Source: Echinostoma caproni | Taxonomy: Eukaryota > Platyhelminthes > Trematoda > Plagiorchiida > Echinostomatidae | Reading direction: 5' to 3' | DNA length: 64,000 bases | NCBI GenBank assembly: GCA_900618425.1 | Contig: UZAN01039473.1 | Span: forward strand, 68,059 to 132,058 | Part shown: piece by piece, positions 1-11,800 of the stretch | Layout: each line of letters starts with the position of its first letter | Numbering within the stretch: position 1 is the first letter of the stretch | Program-made: the position numbers and the translations under genes | Notes under the pieces: model-generated | Database searches by the model: none | Seen by the model: only the letters and a program-made list of their open reading frames with translations | What the model was told of the DNA's origin: nothing

Positions 1-32
1 AATCCATTGATCGAACTGAGAGTTGTTTCTAG

Positions 33-80
33 GGACGCGAATTTTAAAACCCCTGATCTTACTGGTAGCTGTTCAGACAC
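33..80 (+). CDS. Candidate exon, 48 nt (hydrophobic)
   Basis: A TTGTTTCTAG acceptor is followed 48 nt later by GTAAGC. In phase 1 it is open and reads TRILKPLILLVAVQT. Length and phase fit the other exons and it would join exon 654-674 through a Leu codon. Its hydrophobic core differs from the charged peptides downstream, and the donor is weaker than most, so this is the least certain exon listed. Confidence 0.4.
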
Positions 81-653
81 GTAAGCTAATGTAGGTATTG
101 ACCTCAAAACAGCCACTGTGTGTTCAGCTTCCTCCCTTAATTCTGGCCATTGTCGCTTGAATTTCGGAGCATCTGGAGACAACAATTAGCTGCCTAATGT
201 GTTCGCACGTCAAATACTTTGACAGCCATTTCACTCAGCAACTAAATCCCAGGAAAAATATTGCAAATATACATCATTCAAGATAAGTGTTGTGTAGGAT
301 AGTTCATCAAATGTTGGCGAATCTCTAGTGAACAAACTGAAACTAAATGTCATCGCGTAACCTTTCGTCTTAATCATGAAAAACAGTTATGAAGACCTAA
401 ACAATCCTTCTTAGTTCTAGGAGTTTATCCTTGTAGGTGTTATCAACACAGATCGCTACAATGTTCGTGTCATCGATGAACCTCCTTTCAATGAATACCG
501 CTGATATTCTATTATGTACCTCTAGGACAATAATATTTATGTTTGGGACTGATCAATGATGGATGAGTAAACATACAAACTATGAGATTAAACAGCAATG
601 ACTATGGTTTCTTATTTCAAATAACGCTATTGATCTTTTCTATTATCGTCTAG

Positions 654-674
654 TCAATGCTTACTTCGACGCTG
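654..674 (+). CDS. Micro-exon A1, 21 nt
   Basis: The acceptor TTTTCTATTATCGTCTAG is followed by 21 nt and then GTGAGT. Phase-1 reading is NAYFDA plus a split codon that becomes Val with the next exon. It is the first member of cassette A. It matches exon 16322-16342 at 17 of 21 bases and gives NAYFDA against NAYFNA, which strongly supports both as coding. Confidence 0.88.
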
Positions 675-1490
675 GTGAGTTTCGATATCAATCACGTCTT
701 GACCGTGCCATTGCATATGATGAACTTTAAGTTTGGAATCAATGAAAATATTGAATGTGGCATGGCAACGGTGGATGGTTCAACTGACTACCACCTGTGA
801 AACGTGCTTGGATACGTCAAATCGTCTTTATCGCAGCCAAATAAAATTACAGCGATACAGTAAAACCGGTACAAGTGTTCTGCATACTTCTAATAGAAGT
901 TTAAATTTGGCTGGAAAACGGTGGTTAGAGATAAATTCAATACCTTGAATGCTAAGCTGAGACAAGTAGAGCCAGTTTTTAATTTCAGTATATCATTAGG
1001 TTTCATGATCAGATAGATACACCAATACAATACAATGTAATACAATCTGTCGATGAGTGAATCACCCTAATTTAGGCTTGAATGAATGATTTGCCAAAAA
1101 TTTCAATAAATCTTCCGAGTGGTTGTGGTTTCGAGTTCCACCTTCCCTTCTGGACTAATGCTAATTCCTCCCACAGCCTCTAAGTGACCGCTTCGTTCTG
1201 TCCTGTAAAGCAGACTATTAAACTGAATTAGCATGACGTGCAAGATTGATGAAATTATTACTATTGTTATTATTGTTAATATTGTTGTTACTTCGAATGC
1301 GTTTTTACTTGAAAATCCCACACAACATGTGGAAAAGGTATAAAAGCAAGAGAAACAGGAAAATATCAGAGAAAGCCAAGAAAGCGAACATTTTGGTGGG
1401 TCAGAAAACCCTAGTCAATATCGAAAACTAACAAAAGTTACAATGTTTGGCTAATTTCGTAAATCTGGTTGTTTCTACTTTGATCTGCAG

Positions 1491-1511
1491 TGACTGATGA
1501 CCGGCCATATT
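1491..1511 (+). CDS. Micro-exon A2, 21 nt
   Basis: The acceptor TTTCTACTTTGATCTGCAG and donor GTGAGT enclose 21 nt reading TDDRPY in phase 1. The counterpart in cassette B (17567-17587) has the same length and reads LNEPTY, and both are joined to the preceding exon through a GTG (Val) codon. The exon ends in T, so skipping the next exon would create TAA with 2991-3014. Confidence 0.82.
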
Positions 1512-2118
1512 GTGAGTTCAATTAAGACGAAAGTGTTAAAAAAGCTCGTAAAAGTTGGTCCAAGTGGCTATGAACTTCTTAGATCGTTAAGGTTCATTAC
1601 CCTTAGATAATCAAAGCCTCGGGATATGTTTTATTACTAACTGGTTAACCGCGCAGAAATGTATCTTATGTATATGTGTAAAAAAGTATCATGTTACCAT
1701 TTCATCAAATTTATCTAGAGCTTAAAAAATAAAAGTCTGAGATGTAATATGAGTTAAATCATCTTCTGAGAAAATCATTTTTATATTCCAGGTTATTACC
1801 ATGTCAGCCTAAATCTCTTGGTTACTGTGTGGAACATTCTTTGAATATTTATGCAATTAATGCATGTTAAAAATAACGGTTCCAGAGGATTCTTTCAGTG
1901 AAAAGAAGTTAAAATAAAATGGTTTGCAAATTGCACATCTCTCGATTGAATCAATGTTAGGAAACGTTCAGGAATGTGCAATATCGCAGTCGAATATATC
2001 CAACAATCGGGTAAACGTGCGTCTATAATTTTTCCTTCATAAAATGAATGTTGTCACATGTTAGTAAATGTAAAGAACGAGCACACCAGTGTTTAATCTG
2101 ATCAGTGAATGTATGAAT

Positions 2119-2155
2119 CAACCACCACCACCACCACCAACACCATCACCACCAT
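2119..2155. repeat. (ACC)n simple repeat
   Basis: An imperfect ACC/CAC trinucleotide run. It produces the poly-Gly and poly-Val ends of overlapping minus-strand frames, which are not genes. Confidence 0.9.
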
Positions 2156-2814
2156 GAACAACAAAAACCAGAAAAACGTCAACAACTGACACTGACTGTG
2201 TCATTTTCCTGTGGAGAATGGATAAAATAGAGGTTCGGGATGGTTGTGTAGTGGTTGCCATTGAGCGACCTGTTCTTGCGTGTCGAATAGGCTTGGGAAT
2301 TATTTCTCGAATTCTTGTGTACGACATGGCGAACAGGAAGAAATAAGCCAGCAAAACCTCTTTTTTGTATATATGGACTCGTGTTGGCTTCTGAGGCACT
2401 GATAAAAGAAGCTTGAATGCCTTCGATAGAAAACCCTGAGAGATTAGGCTCACAGAACCGGGCACATGTTTCGAAATATTCACCGTTTTCTAGTACGTGC
2501 ACACTCTCAGTAAACTAAAATGACAGGAAACTAGACAGTCATTCAATGAATAGGAAAACCTATGAATGTTTGTTCAACATTTCATCTTCAGATTTACGTG
2601 TTTTGCCGCACATCATTAAATAATCTTCGGTGCTTTGTTTGACACCGGATATAAAACCCTCACAGTATATGCTACATAAGCTCCTGTGTGAAAATACGAA
2701 TGTATTCCGTAGTTAAGAACAATATATTTAAAATAGAAACAACCAAACGCATTTTAGTGCTTCCCAAACTAATATATCTTTTAATTCATTTCATGTTTGC
2801 TTTCATTTAAACAG

Positions 2815-2853
2815 ATATGGAACAAAAGGAAGTACTAGACTTGGTGCCTTCTG
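2815..2853 (+). CDS. Exon A3, 39 nt
   Basis: A long pyrimidine-rich tract ending TTTAAACAG precedes the exon and GTGAGT follows. Phase-1 reading is MEQKEVLDLVPS. Exon 18519-18557 in cassette B has the same length and reads EERNTLANAVPS, sharing the terminal VPS. Frame 0 contains a stop, and the other open frame (phase 2) gives a reading with no match in cassette B. The intron to the next exon is only 137 nt, the shortest in the window. Confidence 0.9.
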
Positions 2854-2990
2854 GTGAGTTGTTTACACAGTTTTATGAAAAAAGGAATGCGATTGAGCGG
2901 TTGGAAAAAATGAATCTCGCTTTGCATTTGTAACTTCTTTTTGAATAAGACACAATGTTTACATTATTAACCGCTTCTTCTCGATCACAG

Positions 2991-3014
2991 AAACGAAGGA
3001 AGCTGTTATTCAAG
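2991..3014 (+). CDS. Micro-exon A4, 24 nt
   Basis: The acceptor CTTCTTCTCGATCACAG and donor GTAAGT enclose 24 nt reading TKEAVIQ in phase 1. It is joined to the 39-nt exon through a GAA (Glu) codon, as is its counterpart 19475-19498 (RKRRLFE) in cassette B. Confidence 0.88.
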
Positions 3015-3059
3015 GTAAGTTTTCTTGTTTAACAAACGCTTTCAACATATCTTGCAATA

Positions 3060-3245
3060 CAATTATTCTGTCCAATGAGAAAAATTTCATGAAGGTAAGA
3101 AGAAGCATCCTGATCACAGGATGTGTTGAACTCAACCAAACATGATCCGAATATATGTACACAGCTGATGAGGTTACGACGAAATCGTTGAATTCAACAC
3201 ATCCTGTGGTCATAATGCTTCTCCTTGTTCTCATTAAAGTGTTAA
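3060..3245. repeat. Short inverted repeat in intron
   Basis: A left arm near 3092-3139 (AGAAGCAT...CACAGGATGTGTTGAA) recurs inverted near 3187-3235 (TTCAACACATCCTGTGGTCAT...GCTTCTCC). The spacer is about 45 nt. The arms match over at least 35 bases with a few differences. It is consistent with a small palindromic non-autonomous element. The GTAAGA at the edge of the left arm is probably not a splice donor. Confidence 0.6.
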
Positions 3246-4779
3246 AGGGAACTGTTTGCTATCAGAATACGTTGTTTTACTACTGTCATAAAAACCTTTT
3301 CTCTGGAAGCTACCCGATCTTAGTACACTTATACACCGTCTCGTACAAAGTCCACACAATTGCAGATAGCATCCGTTCCATGATTGTTTGTAAAACGGTA
3401 GGTTCCCTCGGTTGGTTTGGAAACGTTTGCACGCTCGGCGAACAGGCGAACAGGACACTGGAGCAACAACAACTGATTGTTGCTTCTTTTAGTAAAATTC
3501 GTTTTTACTGCATTCATTCTCGATTTTGCATGCGAGTAGTGGCGCTTCAGTTGTGAGATATCGAAGCCTCCGTAGATACAAACAATAATAAATAGTAATA
3601 AAATTAGAAACCGACGTGACGCAGATATTGTACTATGCGTTTTGCAATGCTCGTGCAGTCCTTTATTGTTCATCATTTGGGGCAATTGTTTTGGCATGGG
3701 GTGCATCAGTCTAACTAGTAAATTGCGATTGCCATTTTATCTTGTGGGTGAAGCACTATAAATAAATATTACTCTAGAGTGAGGTCACTGTCTTTAACTC
3801 AGGTAGAACTTTTCCGATTATATGAGAATCCTGGCTGCTGGGTGACAATTGAGTGAATTCGACTTTGCGATGTGTGGAATAGCACACAAGTGAGATTTAA
3901 ATGATTGCTATCCCGAATCTCATGTGGAGTACGACAAAGAGCTCCATCTGCAGGAAGTATGGTTTTTTGGAGAGTCTTACAAGCATCGTGGTCACCAAAA
4001 GGGTGATTGGTCCATGCAATAAATGTCGCAAGGCACTGTGCAATCCAGCTTTCCAAGGGAACAATGAATCACATAAAATTTGATCAAATTCAATCAGCCA
4101 TAGTGAGATTAAGAATGCGTCCGGGATGCAAGTGCTCTGAAGGTAAATCTTTATTGAATATTGTTGTTGTGCTTCACCCGGGTTTACTCAAAAAGAAAAC
4201 TAACTAATATATAACCGTGGCTTTCTACATTGGTTCTGTTGCACAGTAGATTAGGACAGCTAAAATGCAGGTCCAAGATTCGTGCTCCACCACCCAACTT
4301 TGGTGGTAGGCAGCATTTTTGTTACCCGGTTCGATACCACGTCTAACCCAGCAGGGTTTTTTGTGATTCGCCTCACTAAGTCCAGGAGATCAGGTTGCCG
4401 GTTATCATTATTGAGCAGCAGGTCTTTGTGAAGATGGGGTTCGCCCCGTCTAGTGTTCATCACAAACCGATGTGAAATGCGAAAGGCAGAATAATTCCGA
4501 TTTAATCCCTTCGGGGATCATGTTAAACAAAGATAAGACCTTAGAACACAGCTAGTCTCGCGGGGTCAACCTCGCTGCGTTGAGGATTGATAAGCTCCTT
4601 GTAGCTATCAACATTGGCCAGTCACTGCGTCAGATCAGAAATCCACTGAAATGACTTCGCATTCTTTACCACACTTAATTCTGTATCAACAGTACTGATG
4701 AATTATTTTACTTGTAAACAAATGAGAAACATGTTTTGCAACTGGCATGCCTGTGTTTTTCTTGGGGTATTTTAATCAG

Positions 4780-4800
4780 CCATGACGACCTTCGAAAGTA
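4780..4800 (+). CDS. Micro-exon A5, 21 nt
   Basis: The acceptor GGTATTTTAATCAG and donor GTAAGT enclose 21 nt reading MTTFES in phase 1. The counterpart 20551-20571 in cassette B reads MVAFES and matches at 14 of 21 bases, followed by the same GTAAGTCAT donor. This is one of the clearest duplicate pairs. Confidence 0.88.
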
Positions 4801-5265
4801 GTAAGTCATAATGTACATGCGCAAACATAATCAAAAGACGCTGAAACAAGTTGGAGCTATTTTGTGGCTAACGTTTGTGCATATTCTATTGTACAATATG
4901 AAAAACAGGTACCATAATCCTATCAGAGTTATTTTGGTGTGTTATGAAATCGTTAGTAGCACAACTGAACACCACACATCGAAGAGGACGTTCATAACTG
5001 GCACTGACTTAAGTAGAAATAAGCCAAATGATCGATAAACCTGGCTATGCCTTATTTAAAAAACACATAGATCACAATATGTGTACAGTGATACCCTCGT
5101 GGAACCTGAAGGTTTCTGTGCAAACATACGAGGTTGATGCAGTTCAATCAGTAGGTGCAGCCGTTACCATAGCTTACACAATAAGTTTACTTTGCGAATA
5201 TTGACCCATTTGATTTCGTTCTTCAAGTTGCTGTGGAATTATTAAATATTGAATATTTTTTCCAG

Positions 5266-5289
5266 GAACTCATAGAATGCGGTTATTGG
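5266..5289 (+). CDS. Micro-exon A6, 24 nt
   Basis: The acceptor GAATATTTTTTCCAG and donor GTGAGT enclose 24 nt reading THRMRLL in phase 1. It corresponds by order and length to 22286-22309 (NRQLKEI) in cassette B. It joins the next exon through a GGT (Gly) codon, as the counterpart does. Confidence 0.85.
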
Positions 5290-7229
5290 GTGAGTTCATT
5301 GTAAATAATGTTCGAGAATAAGAAAAGCATTTATCATAGAACGGCCAAAACTGTAATTCAATGATCTTGCCTGAGCCGCACAATACATATGGAATTGACC
5401 AAACCAGGTGACCCGATCCGTATGTGCTAGTTGTGTTTCAGTATTCTGTGATGAAAAAACCTGCAAATGAAGATGAATGCTAAGAACAAAGACCTGGTCC
5501 ATAGAGCGATCTCACCTGTTCATACAATCGACCACACACTTAAGTGATAGCGTAGGAAAAGCAGAAAACACTGTTTCAATATCTGAAAGTACGTGCAGCA
5601 TGCAGTGGATATATGGAGCGAGTTTGGCAACTTGAAATGGCTTTAGAATGCAGACAGCGCCCTAACCACCTGTTATCCTGTATTTTAAACGTATTATAAA
5701 CATTAGAAGGCTTCGAGGCAAAAGATTCAATTAAAAAATACTTTATCGGCTTCATTGTGCTCGGGCGAGAATTTAAGTGGATGTGCAACCAGTCACAATA
5801 TAATCAACATACTTACAAGTAACATAGTTCCGGGGAATGAACAGATTCAGTGTGTATATACAAATGACAACTCGGAAAATGATCCCAGTCGTTATTTATA
5901 GAACTCGGCGCTGTCACAATAAATGCAATCCGGATGATGAATGGTCGAAATTAAGAGAAACGTAGTTTATTACTTGCAAGTAGTTACTCAAATCCATAGT
6001 TTACTTGAAAAGAAATATAATAGAATTTATCCTAGCCCATTTGCGCACAGAGACGAGACGTATACTGCAAACAATTTTTTTTACTTTTTACTGCTTTAAA
6101 TGGCCTGATTTCAGAAGTGGTTTATCATTCAACGACAAAATAATCTGCCGAATTTTCAATTTGCTGTTCAAGTGACCTGATGATCACGTACGATTCGCGT
6201 TTACTAAATATGTGTAGGAACTCCAGCACTCAGCATAACCTACGCGGTGACAACTAACTCTTTGGATAGCCACTTCCCAAACCCATCTGATATAGTATTC
6301 TTAATTCCACGTGTTTCGTTACCGAATTCATCTCTTCGCTCTGTCAAACTATTCGGAGAATCAGTGTATAGGGGTTGGTTCAAAATGGAGTGAATCACTA
6401 TAGCATGACGCAATATGAAGTAACAGGACATATTAAAGGTTCTTATGTGAAAGCAATCCATTCTTGCTTTTCACAATCAGATTCACCCGCTCAGCCTAAT
6501 CGGACTGAGTAGATTCGGTCAGCGAGAATTCGAGCTTTTTCAATAATCTTTGATTTCACGTGTGGTTTGGCAAACAGTAGTGCGTACTAGACATCCCAAC
6601 CAAACAAGGTGTGGGTTCCGGTCACCTGTGTGTGTTTGATCTCTGACGATGCGAAAGGAACAAATCGGAGCGCTATTCTCCCCGTCACTTTGACGTTTTG
6701 TATGACACGAGTGAATCAAATCATACTTGTGACGGTATTTGGAATGTGAAGACATGTGCACAGCTGTTTTCACATACAATTTTCCTTTACCGATTTTGTC
6801 GGATTCCAAAACAGCATGACTACTCGAGTGGCTCACTTCGAAGATTCTGAGCTATCTCCGAATATAAGAACTTTAAATTGAAAAAAGCTGTAAGAACCAT
6901 AACGGTTCTCTGAGCCAGTAATCATTCAACCAGGTAAAATCCAGCCGAAGGTAATGATTTATTTTTCGATTCAACGCTGGAAAATGAGAGCAACTAGTGC
7001 GTTCAGCGGACCCACGGTTACAATCCTATCCTTACACGGCCAGATTTACCACGAAGTCTGTTTTGCATTTTTATCTATTTCTGGTCTGCGGTGATGATGT
7101 CTCATAGGCTTGCTGAATTCTAAGAAACAAGCGGTCTTTTTCGGGTGATCAACCAAAACTCTTGAATTTCCGTGGATTTCTGTGTCTACAGAACTAAATC
7201 TCCCACTTACTATCATTTTCCCATTTCAG
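5290..7229 (+). other. Intron
   Basis: AT-rich sequence without a supportable exon or recognisable element. Short open frames on the minus strand (for example 6540-6836) have no family resemblance that I can see. AG/GT pairs near 6930-6950 lack a pyrimidine tract. Confidence 0.6.
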
Positions 7230-7253
7230 GTTCCAATCCCAAAACACGTGAAC
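7230..7253 (+). CDS. Micro-exon A7, 24 nt
   Basis: The acceptor ATCATTTTCCCATTTCAG and donor GTGAGT enclose 24 nt reading SNPKTRE in phase 1. The counterpart 23503-23526 reads IPANERM. Both start GT and complete a Gly codon from the preceding exon. An internal GTGAAC is a weaker alternative donor. Confidence 0.85.
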
Positions 7254-8141
7254 GTGAGTGCATTTCCAAACATTAGAATTGGTTACACATAAGCTGTTCG
7301 AGTTTCAGACCTATTATTCGTTCGACACGGTATTGCAAATCGAGTAGCGTGAAAGGAATGAAAATGGAAAGGTAATATGTGAAGGGCTTTCAGTGGTTGG
7401 AGCCGGGATAAGTCCGGTGCAATATTCTTTCGACGGATAGTCCCCATTAGTTTTGCCAAATAGGTTGTTCAACATCCGATGCTGTTTTGATTCAATCACG
7501 TTTACTTTTTCCGTGACTTGCATGATTCTCTTTCTCGTATACGAGCGAAACTCGAGTCTAGTACTTCCGAGTGTGTCTGACTGGATGAACTGATGGATGT
7601 GCATGAAGGTGAAGTCCGAATGATAGTCACTTCAAATCGATCAATATCAATCATCTCACAGTACCACTCACACCTATCTACCAGTTGAATACCAGTTCTC
7701 CTTTTCCGTGAGGAGGAAACATTTACAGTGCATTCAAAACTGATTCCAAGAACTGTCTAACCGAACTGCAATGCACCGTTAAAGCTCAGGACACATAGCG
7801 GTGAGAACGTCCTACTCATTGTAAAAATCACAATGAAAAATGTCAACTGCATTCTTGTAGTTTTAGAAACATTTTGTGATTCGGGAAACATATACATGAT
7901 ACTGCAAAATGTAGGCTAATTAAAAAGCGAACTGGAAGATGGCATGTGTTTTCCGGCAAGATTACTGTTTATTCCTAAACTGGACTCTATTCATTACAAA
8001 ATACTCAAGAAAATCACTTGTATTACGGCTTCGTGACCTGCAAAAATATGAAATCAAAAATGATTTTACCACTAGTGCTAGCTTTATATGTACAAACTGG
8101 TAACACAACCGTGTTTTTCTCCGTTCCAAATGTTCTTTCAG

Positions 8142-8153
8142 TAAACAGACAAG
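8142..8153 (+). CDS. Micro-exon A8, 12 nt (cassette A only)
   Basis: The pyrimidine-rich acceptor TCCAAATGTTCTTTCAG is followed by 12 nt (TAAACAGACAAG) and GTATGT. Phase-1 reading is NRQ between two split codons. No equivalent was found in cassette B between 23527 and 26602, so it may be gained, lost or optional. Confidence 0.75.
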
Positions 8154-9173
8154 GTATGTTTTCCAAAAAATAACAGTCAAATAAACACATTCATTTTTAT
8201 CCCCGGATTGATAGACTTTCGAATCGATAACCTTCTACGAAACCTGTTAAGAAAAGATATGTTAGTTTATCATGAACTATCATAATTTATTTATATTGTA
8301 ATAAATATAATATAATAACATTCAAACTATTCATTATTGGTAATATGATTGGTTTTCACATACTACGGAACACCATTTTTTTTGAGAGATAAGATTAAGG
8401 AAAGTGATAGCCAGATACTTTCTTCTACAGAATAAGTATGTACGTATTCTCCACCACATGCCGTAGTATCCCAATAGGGCATGGCAGAAACGAGCCAATA
8501 CCCGCAAAGAGTGCAATTCGGTCCCAGGTGCAGTGCTTGACCGTGTAAACGCGGCGAGATCAAGGACAGCGCTAAAAACGCTAAATTCGTTCTCAAACTT
8601 TTGGATACAAAAGGAATTACACATCATGAACCAACTGTTCTCACGATAGTGGTTTATGATCAGCCCAAAAAAGGAGGAGACGCAAAGCATCCAAACCTAG
8701 GATTACTCTTTGCATTCAATGCCCACTGATATCGGTTTGATATTCAACAGAGTAGGTTAAAGTTGGAATGGATATTTTAGGTTTTCATCGCAACATAGTG
8801 TATTACCTTGCGGGATGGACGAATAGCTCGCCAATGGCTGCAGCAACTCATTATGTTTATATTAACTTTAGTATGCGCTTTAGCAGACTCGGTTCAGATA
8901 TTCGGGAAACAACGTGATATTGATGTTGTGCTCTTTGTGCAATGCATCTGATTGAACTTCGCGTGCGACGTTATTATTTATGCTCACGGTATGCTCAATT
9001 AATTGGCATTCGCAAGTCAGTCCTCCCCGTCAAGTAACAGAAAACTGCACTGTCCCCGCTCCAATAAATCCTTATTTACCAAATGGGCAACAATATTTAC
9101 TCTATCTTACGCATTTGTAACTGGATTTGACAGTGTCAAAAATTAAATTTGCATAAACATTCCGCTTCTAAAG

Positions 9174-9197
9174 AAATCAGGGATTTGGTCACCCGTG
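9174..9197 (+). CDS. Micro-exon A9, 24 nt
   Basis: The acceptor CATTCCGCTTCTAAAG and donor GTGAGT enclose 24 nt reading IRDLVTR in phase 1. The counterpart 26603-26626 reads IQNIVFS; both begin AA then Ile. A nearer AG inside the exon would give 17 nt and break the frame. Confidence 0.75.
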
Positions 9198-11139
9198 GTG
9201 AGTTGATGATCTCGTTCAGGTGTTCCTGATGAAATGCTTATTTTTAAAAATTTTTCACATGAGTTTCCATTCATCATGCTACGACTGGAGTGCTTTCCAT
9301 TTCGAGAAGCAATATTGGGTTCTTCCAGAGGTGGAAACATTTGCCATTCCAACTACACGTTTGAATGGATAATCAACCGCTGTACGAGAAATCTGCACAG
9401 GGTCAATGACCAGTTGTCTAAGGAAATGTAAGTAAAGATTGGATCAGTTCTTTGCACTATAATAGTTTAACTTGCATTCACTAACCTGAGGTCAGTTAAT
9501 TCTTCATGAGAAAACAAACACATGAGTATCGGAAACGCATTCCTGATGAGCAACAACAGATGAGCTTGAACATATTCTAAATGCAAACTTGTTTATCAAA
9601 ATCAGTGCTAAGATTATTCTTCTTCATTTAATCGGCACTGGTTGGTAGTGCGAACTTACGAGTAGGTCAAGTGATGCCAGCATACAGTCAGTTTGAAATG
9701 TTGTACAAAATCAAGACTAACATTCTAAATCCTTAAAACCGACAAGAAAATGTGCGGTTATAAACAGAAAACAGTGAACAATTTTTGAGTAAATAACCGT
9801 TAAACTTTTGAACGCAGTCATTTGACATACAATACCAGTGTGGCGCGATAATAGAATGTTGTCATTTAGAACCAGTGTACTCAAATATCAACTGCATTCA
9901 AAGTGAAAATACTGAAAAATCCAAATCTCTTTTCATTTCAATTACATTTTTTTGTTTCGCCATATATTTTATGTTCATAAACTGATTGATTGCATTGCGT
10001 CTTAACAATTAAGTCGATGAGGTTTTCAATCTACTAATTCAGTCGCTATTCACGGTTCAAGTTAGTGCAGGTTTACCTCACCTTTCATGTTTTCCAGCGG
10101 TAATGCTGGTCGATGACTCTTACTTTACCAGACGGCAATCAGTTCGAGGCGTGCATTATTTCGATTCTCATGTGGAGAAAACTCTGTGGACTATGACTCA
10201 TAAATTTGCAGCTTTTGCATGGACTATAGGGAAAACTTCCTACAACTATTGAGGGAATTCTTGCACCAATCAACAGCATTATCACTCCACAAGTGCACTA
10301 CACATGATCCTTCAGTATCAGTTCGATAAGACAGAAGCAACCTGGTTTATCAGCGTCTCGAGTATCAATTTTACTACCCTGACGGCTCGCAGCTGGGTTC
10401 TTCAGAGGCCTTACCAACCGAAATTTCGTTCCGTGCGAACTCACTCGGGAACTCGGAAACATCAATACGCTTATAGCTCCTTAGGCCTTCTTTATCCAAG
10501 CATACTCCTGTTATTGTTTTTCGGCACATTCTGACAGAAACGGTTCAGTTAAATTTGTAAGCTGGTTCTCGCTAAAACTAAGACATGCTACCTCGAAGTG
10601 GTGGTGCCTTTAATTTGTTACCACTGCCACCTAGAGACAGAACAGTTCAGAATAGATTTGAGTATCAAAATGGAGCAGCCAGTAGCTGAGAAAAGTGGAT
10701 ATTGCTGACAGAAATGCAGCTCAAAAGTGCAAACTGGACCTCACAGCCAGAACGGACAACACACAAGTCGGATAAACAAAAAGGGAAGGAATAGATTCAA
10801 ACTCAATTCTACATCTCTTATTGAGGTTTATAGTTACGGCCAAACTTTGAAAGCAAGACCATTGCTTATAAAAGGCACTACGGTTTTTCAAGAAGCCACC
10901 CGATAAATAAATTCGCTAATCTGCTTCGAATGGGCATAGTTAAATCTACTGTGAGGTAACAAATATTAGACTTTGAAGCCATTCGCTTGGAACTATGAGG
11001 TTTATTTACGGTTGTTCCTGCCATAGAGGTAACATCTCCAGGACTTCAGTTGCCTGTAAAGGATATCCTCAGATATCTTCAGTAGTCTATAAACATTCCC
11101 AGTGACTGATTATGGTTTGCATACAAGCCTAATAGATCC

Positions 11140-11800
11140 ACCTTGGAAGCAAGCTCCACCCTTATTCATTTTATCGCTAAGTCTTTCAGCAACTCTGTTA
11201 CGTCCGTTTGGTGTGTTTTTCTTGAATACTGTTCAGTAGTTGACTTCGTTCCTCAATCAAGGTTGTTACAAAATCTGGAATCGTTTGCATGCTCCATGCT
11301 ATTGATAGCTAGGCTATACAACTAGCTTTCTGATAGAGAACAAACCAGTAGATTGGGGAAAGCTTCATCTGAAGCCTTGGTCAAAAACTCCAGGGTTATT
11401 TAGGGAGCTGTGCTATAATCATGCTCGGCTTCCACCTACATTTACAAATGCATTACATTTTACCCGTACGAGTTTTTAACTATGTAAGTGATGTTCTACT
11501 GTGCGAATCCATTTCTTCTTCCTTCTATATGGAATACTCCATCCCCGTTTTGGTCGAATTCCGTCATTCTCAAATACATCAGATCCATTAAACAGCTTGA
11601 ATGTTTGTATACTTCCATGCGCTCTCCATACCCAAAAGACCTCACAGTAACAAACAACAAGGCTTTTGTTAGGGTATACTCTGTAAAATATCTTGGTTTA
11701 ATCATAAACAGCAATTTTCTTTGGTCTACCGTCATACTTGGTTGCATTTGTAAACTGCAAGTCCTACCATTTCAAATTCGAAAGCGCAGCCAGTTTCACG
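11140..11800 (+). mobile_element. CR1/Jockey-like LINE relic (reverse transcriptase fragment)
   Basis: The plus-strand translation shows scattered reverse-transcriptase blocks in different frames: DFVPQSRLLQNLES and a degenerate LSDREQTS near 11240-11345, then YSVKYLGLIINSNFLWST near 11670-11730. The last resembles the conserved 'K-LG-I-S--L-WS-H' block of CR1/Jockey-type elements. Stops and frameshifts interrupt it and the catalytic YADD region is not recognisable. It is a dead insertion in an intron. Confidence 0.65.

Noticed and set aside
3329..3706. 125-codon minus-strand open frame
   Set aside because: Overlaps other frames on both strands and has no family resemblance; probably chance or a decayed repeat.
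4260..4470. B-box-like GGTTCGATACC inside a GC-richer patch
   Set aside because: No A box at the right distance; possible old repeat, but not supportable.
7309..7329. 21-nt AG-GTATTG interval (LLFVRH)
   Set aside because: Weak donor, and it would leave a very short 55-nt intron after 7253.
8431..8439. 9-nt interval after TTCTTCTACAG with GTACGT
   Set aside because: Stop codon in phase 1.
9401..9427. 27-nt AG-GTAAGT interval (SMTSCLRK), open in phase 1
   Set aside because: The acceptor has no pyrimidine tract, the peptide has Cys, and cassette B has no counterpart. Kept only as a possibility.
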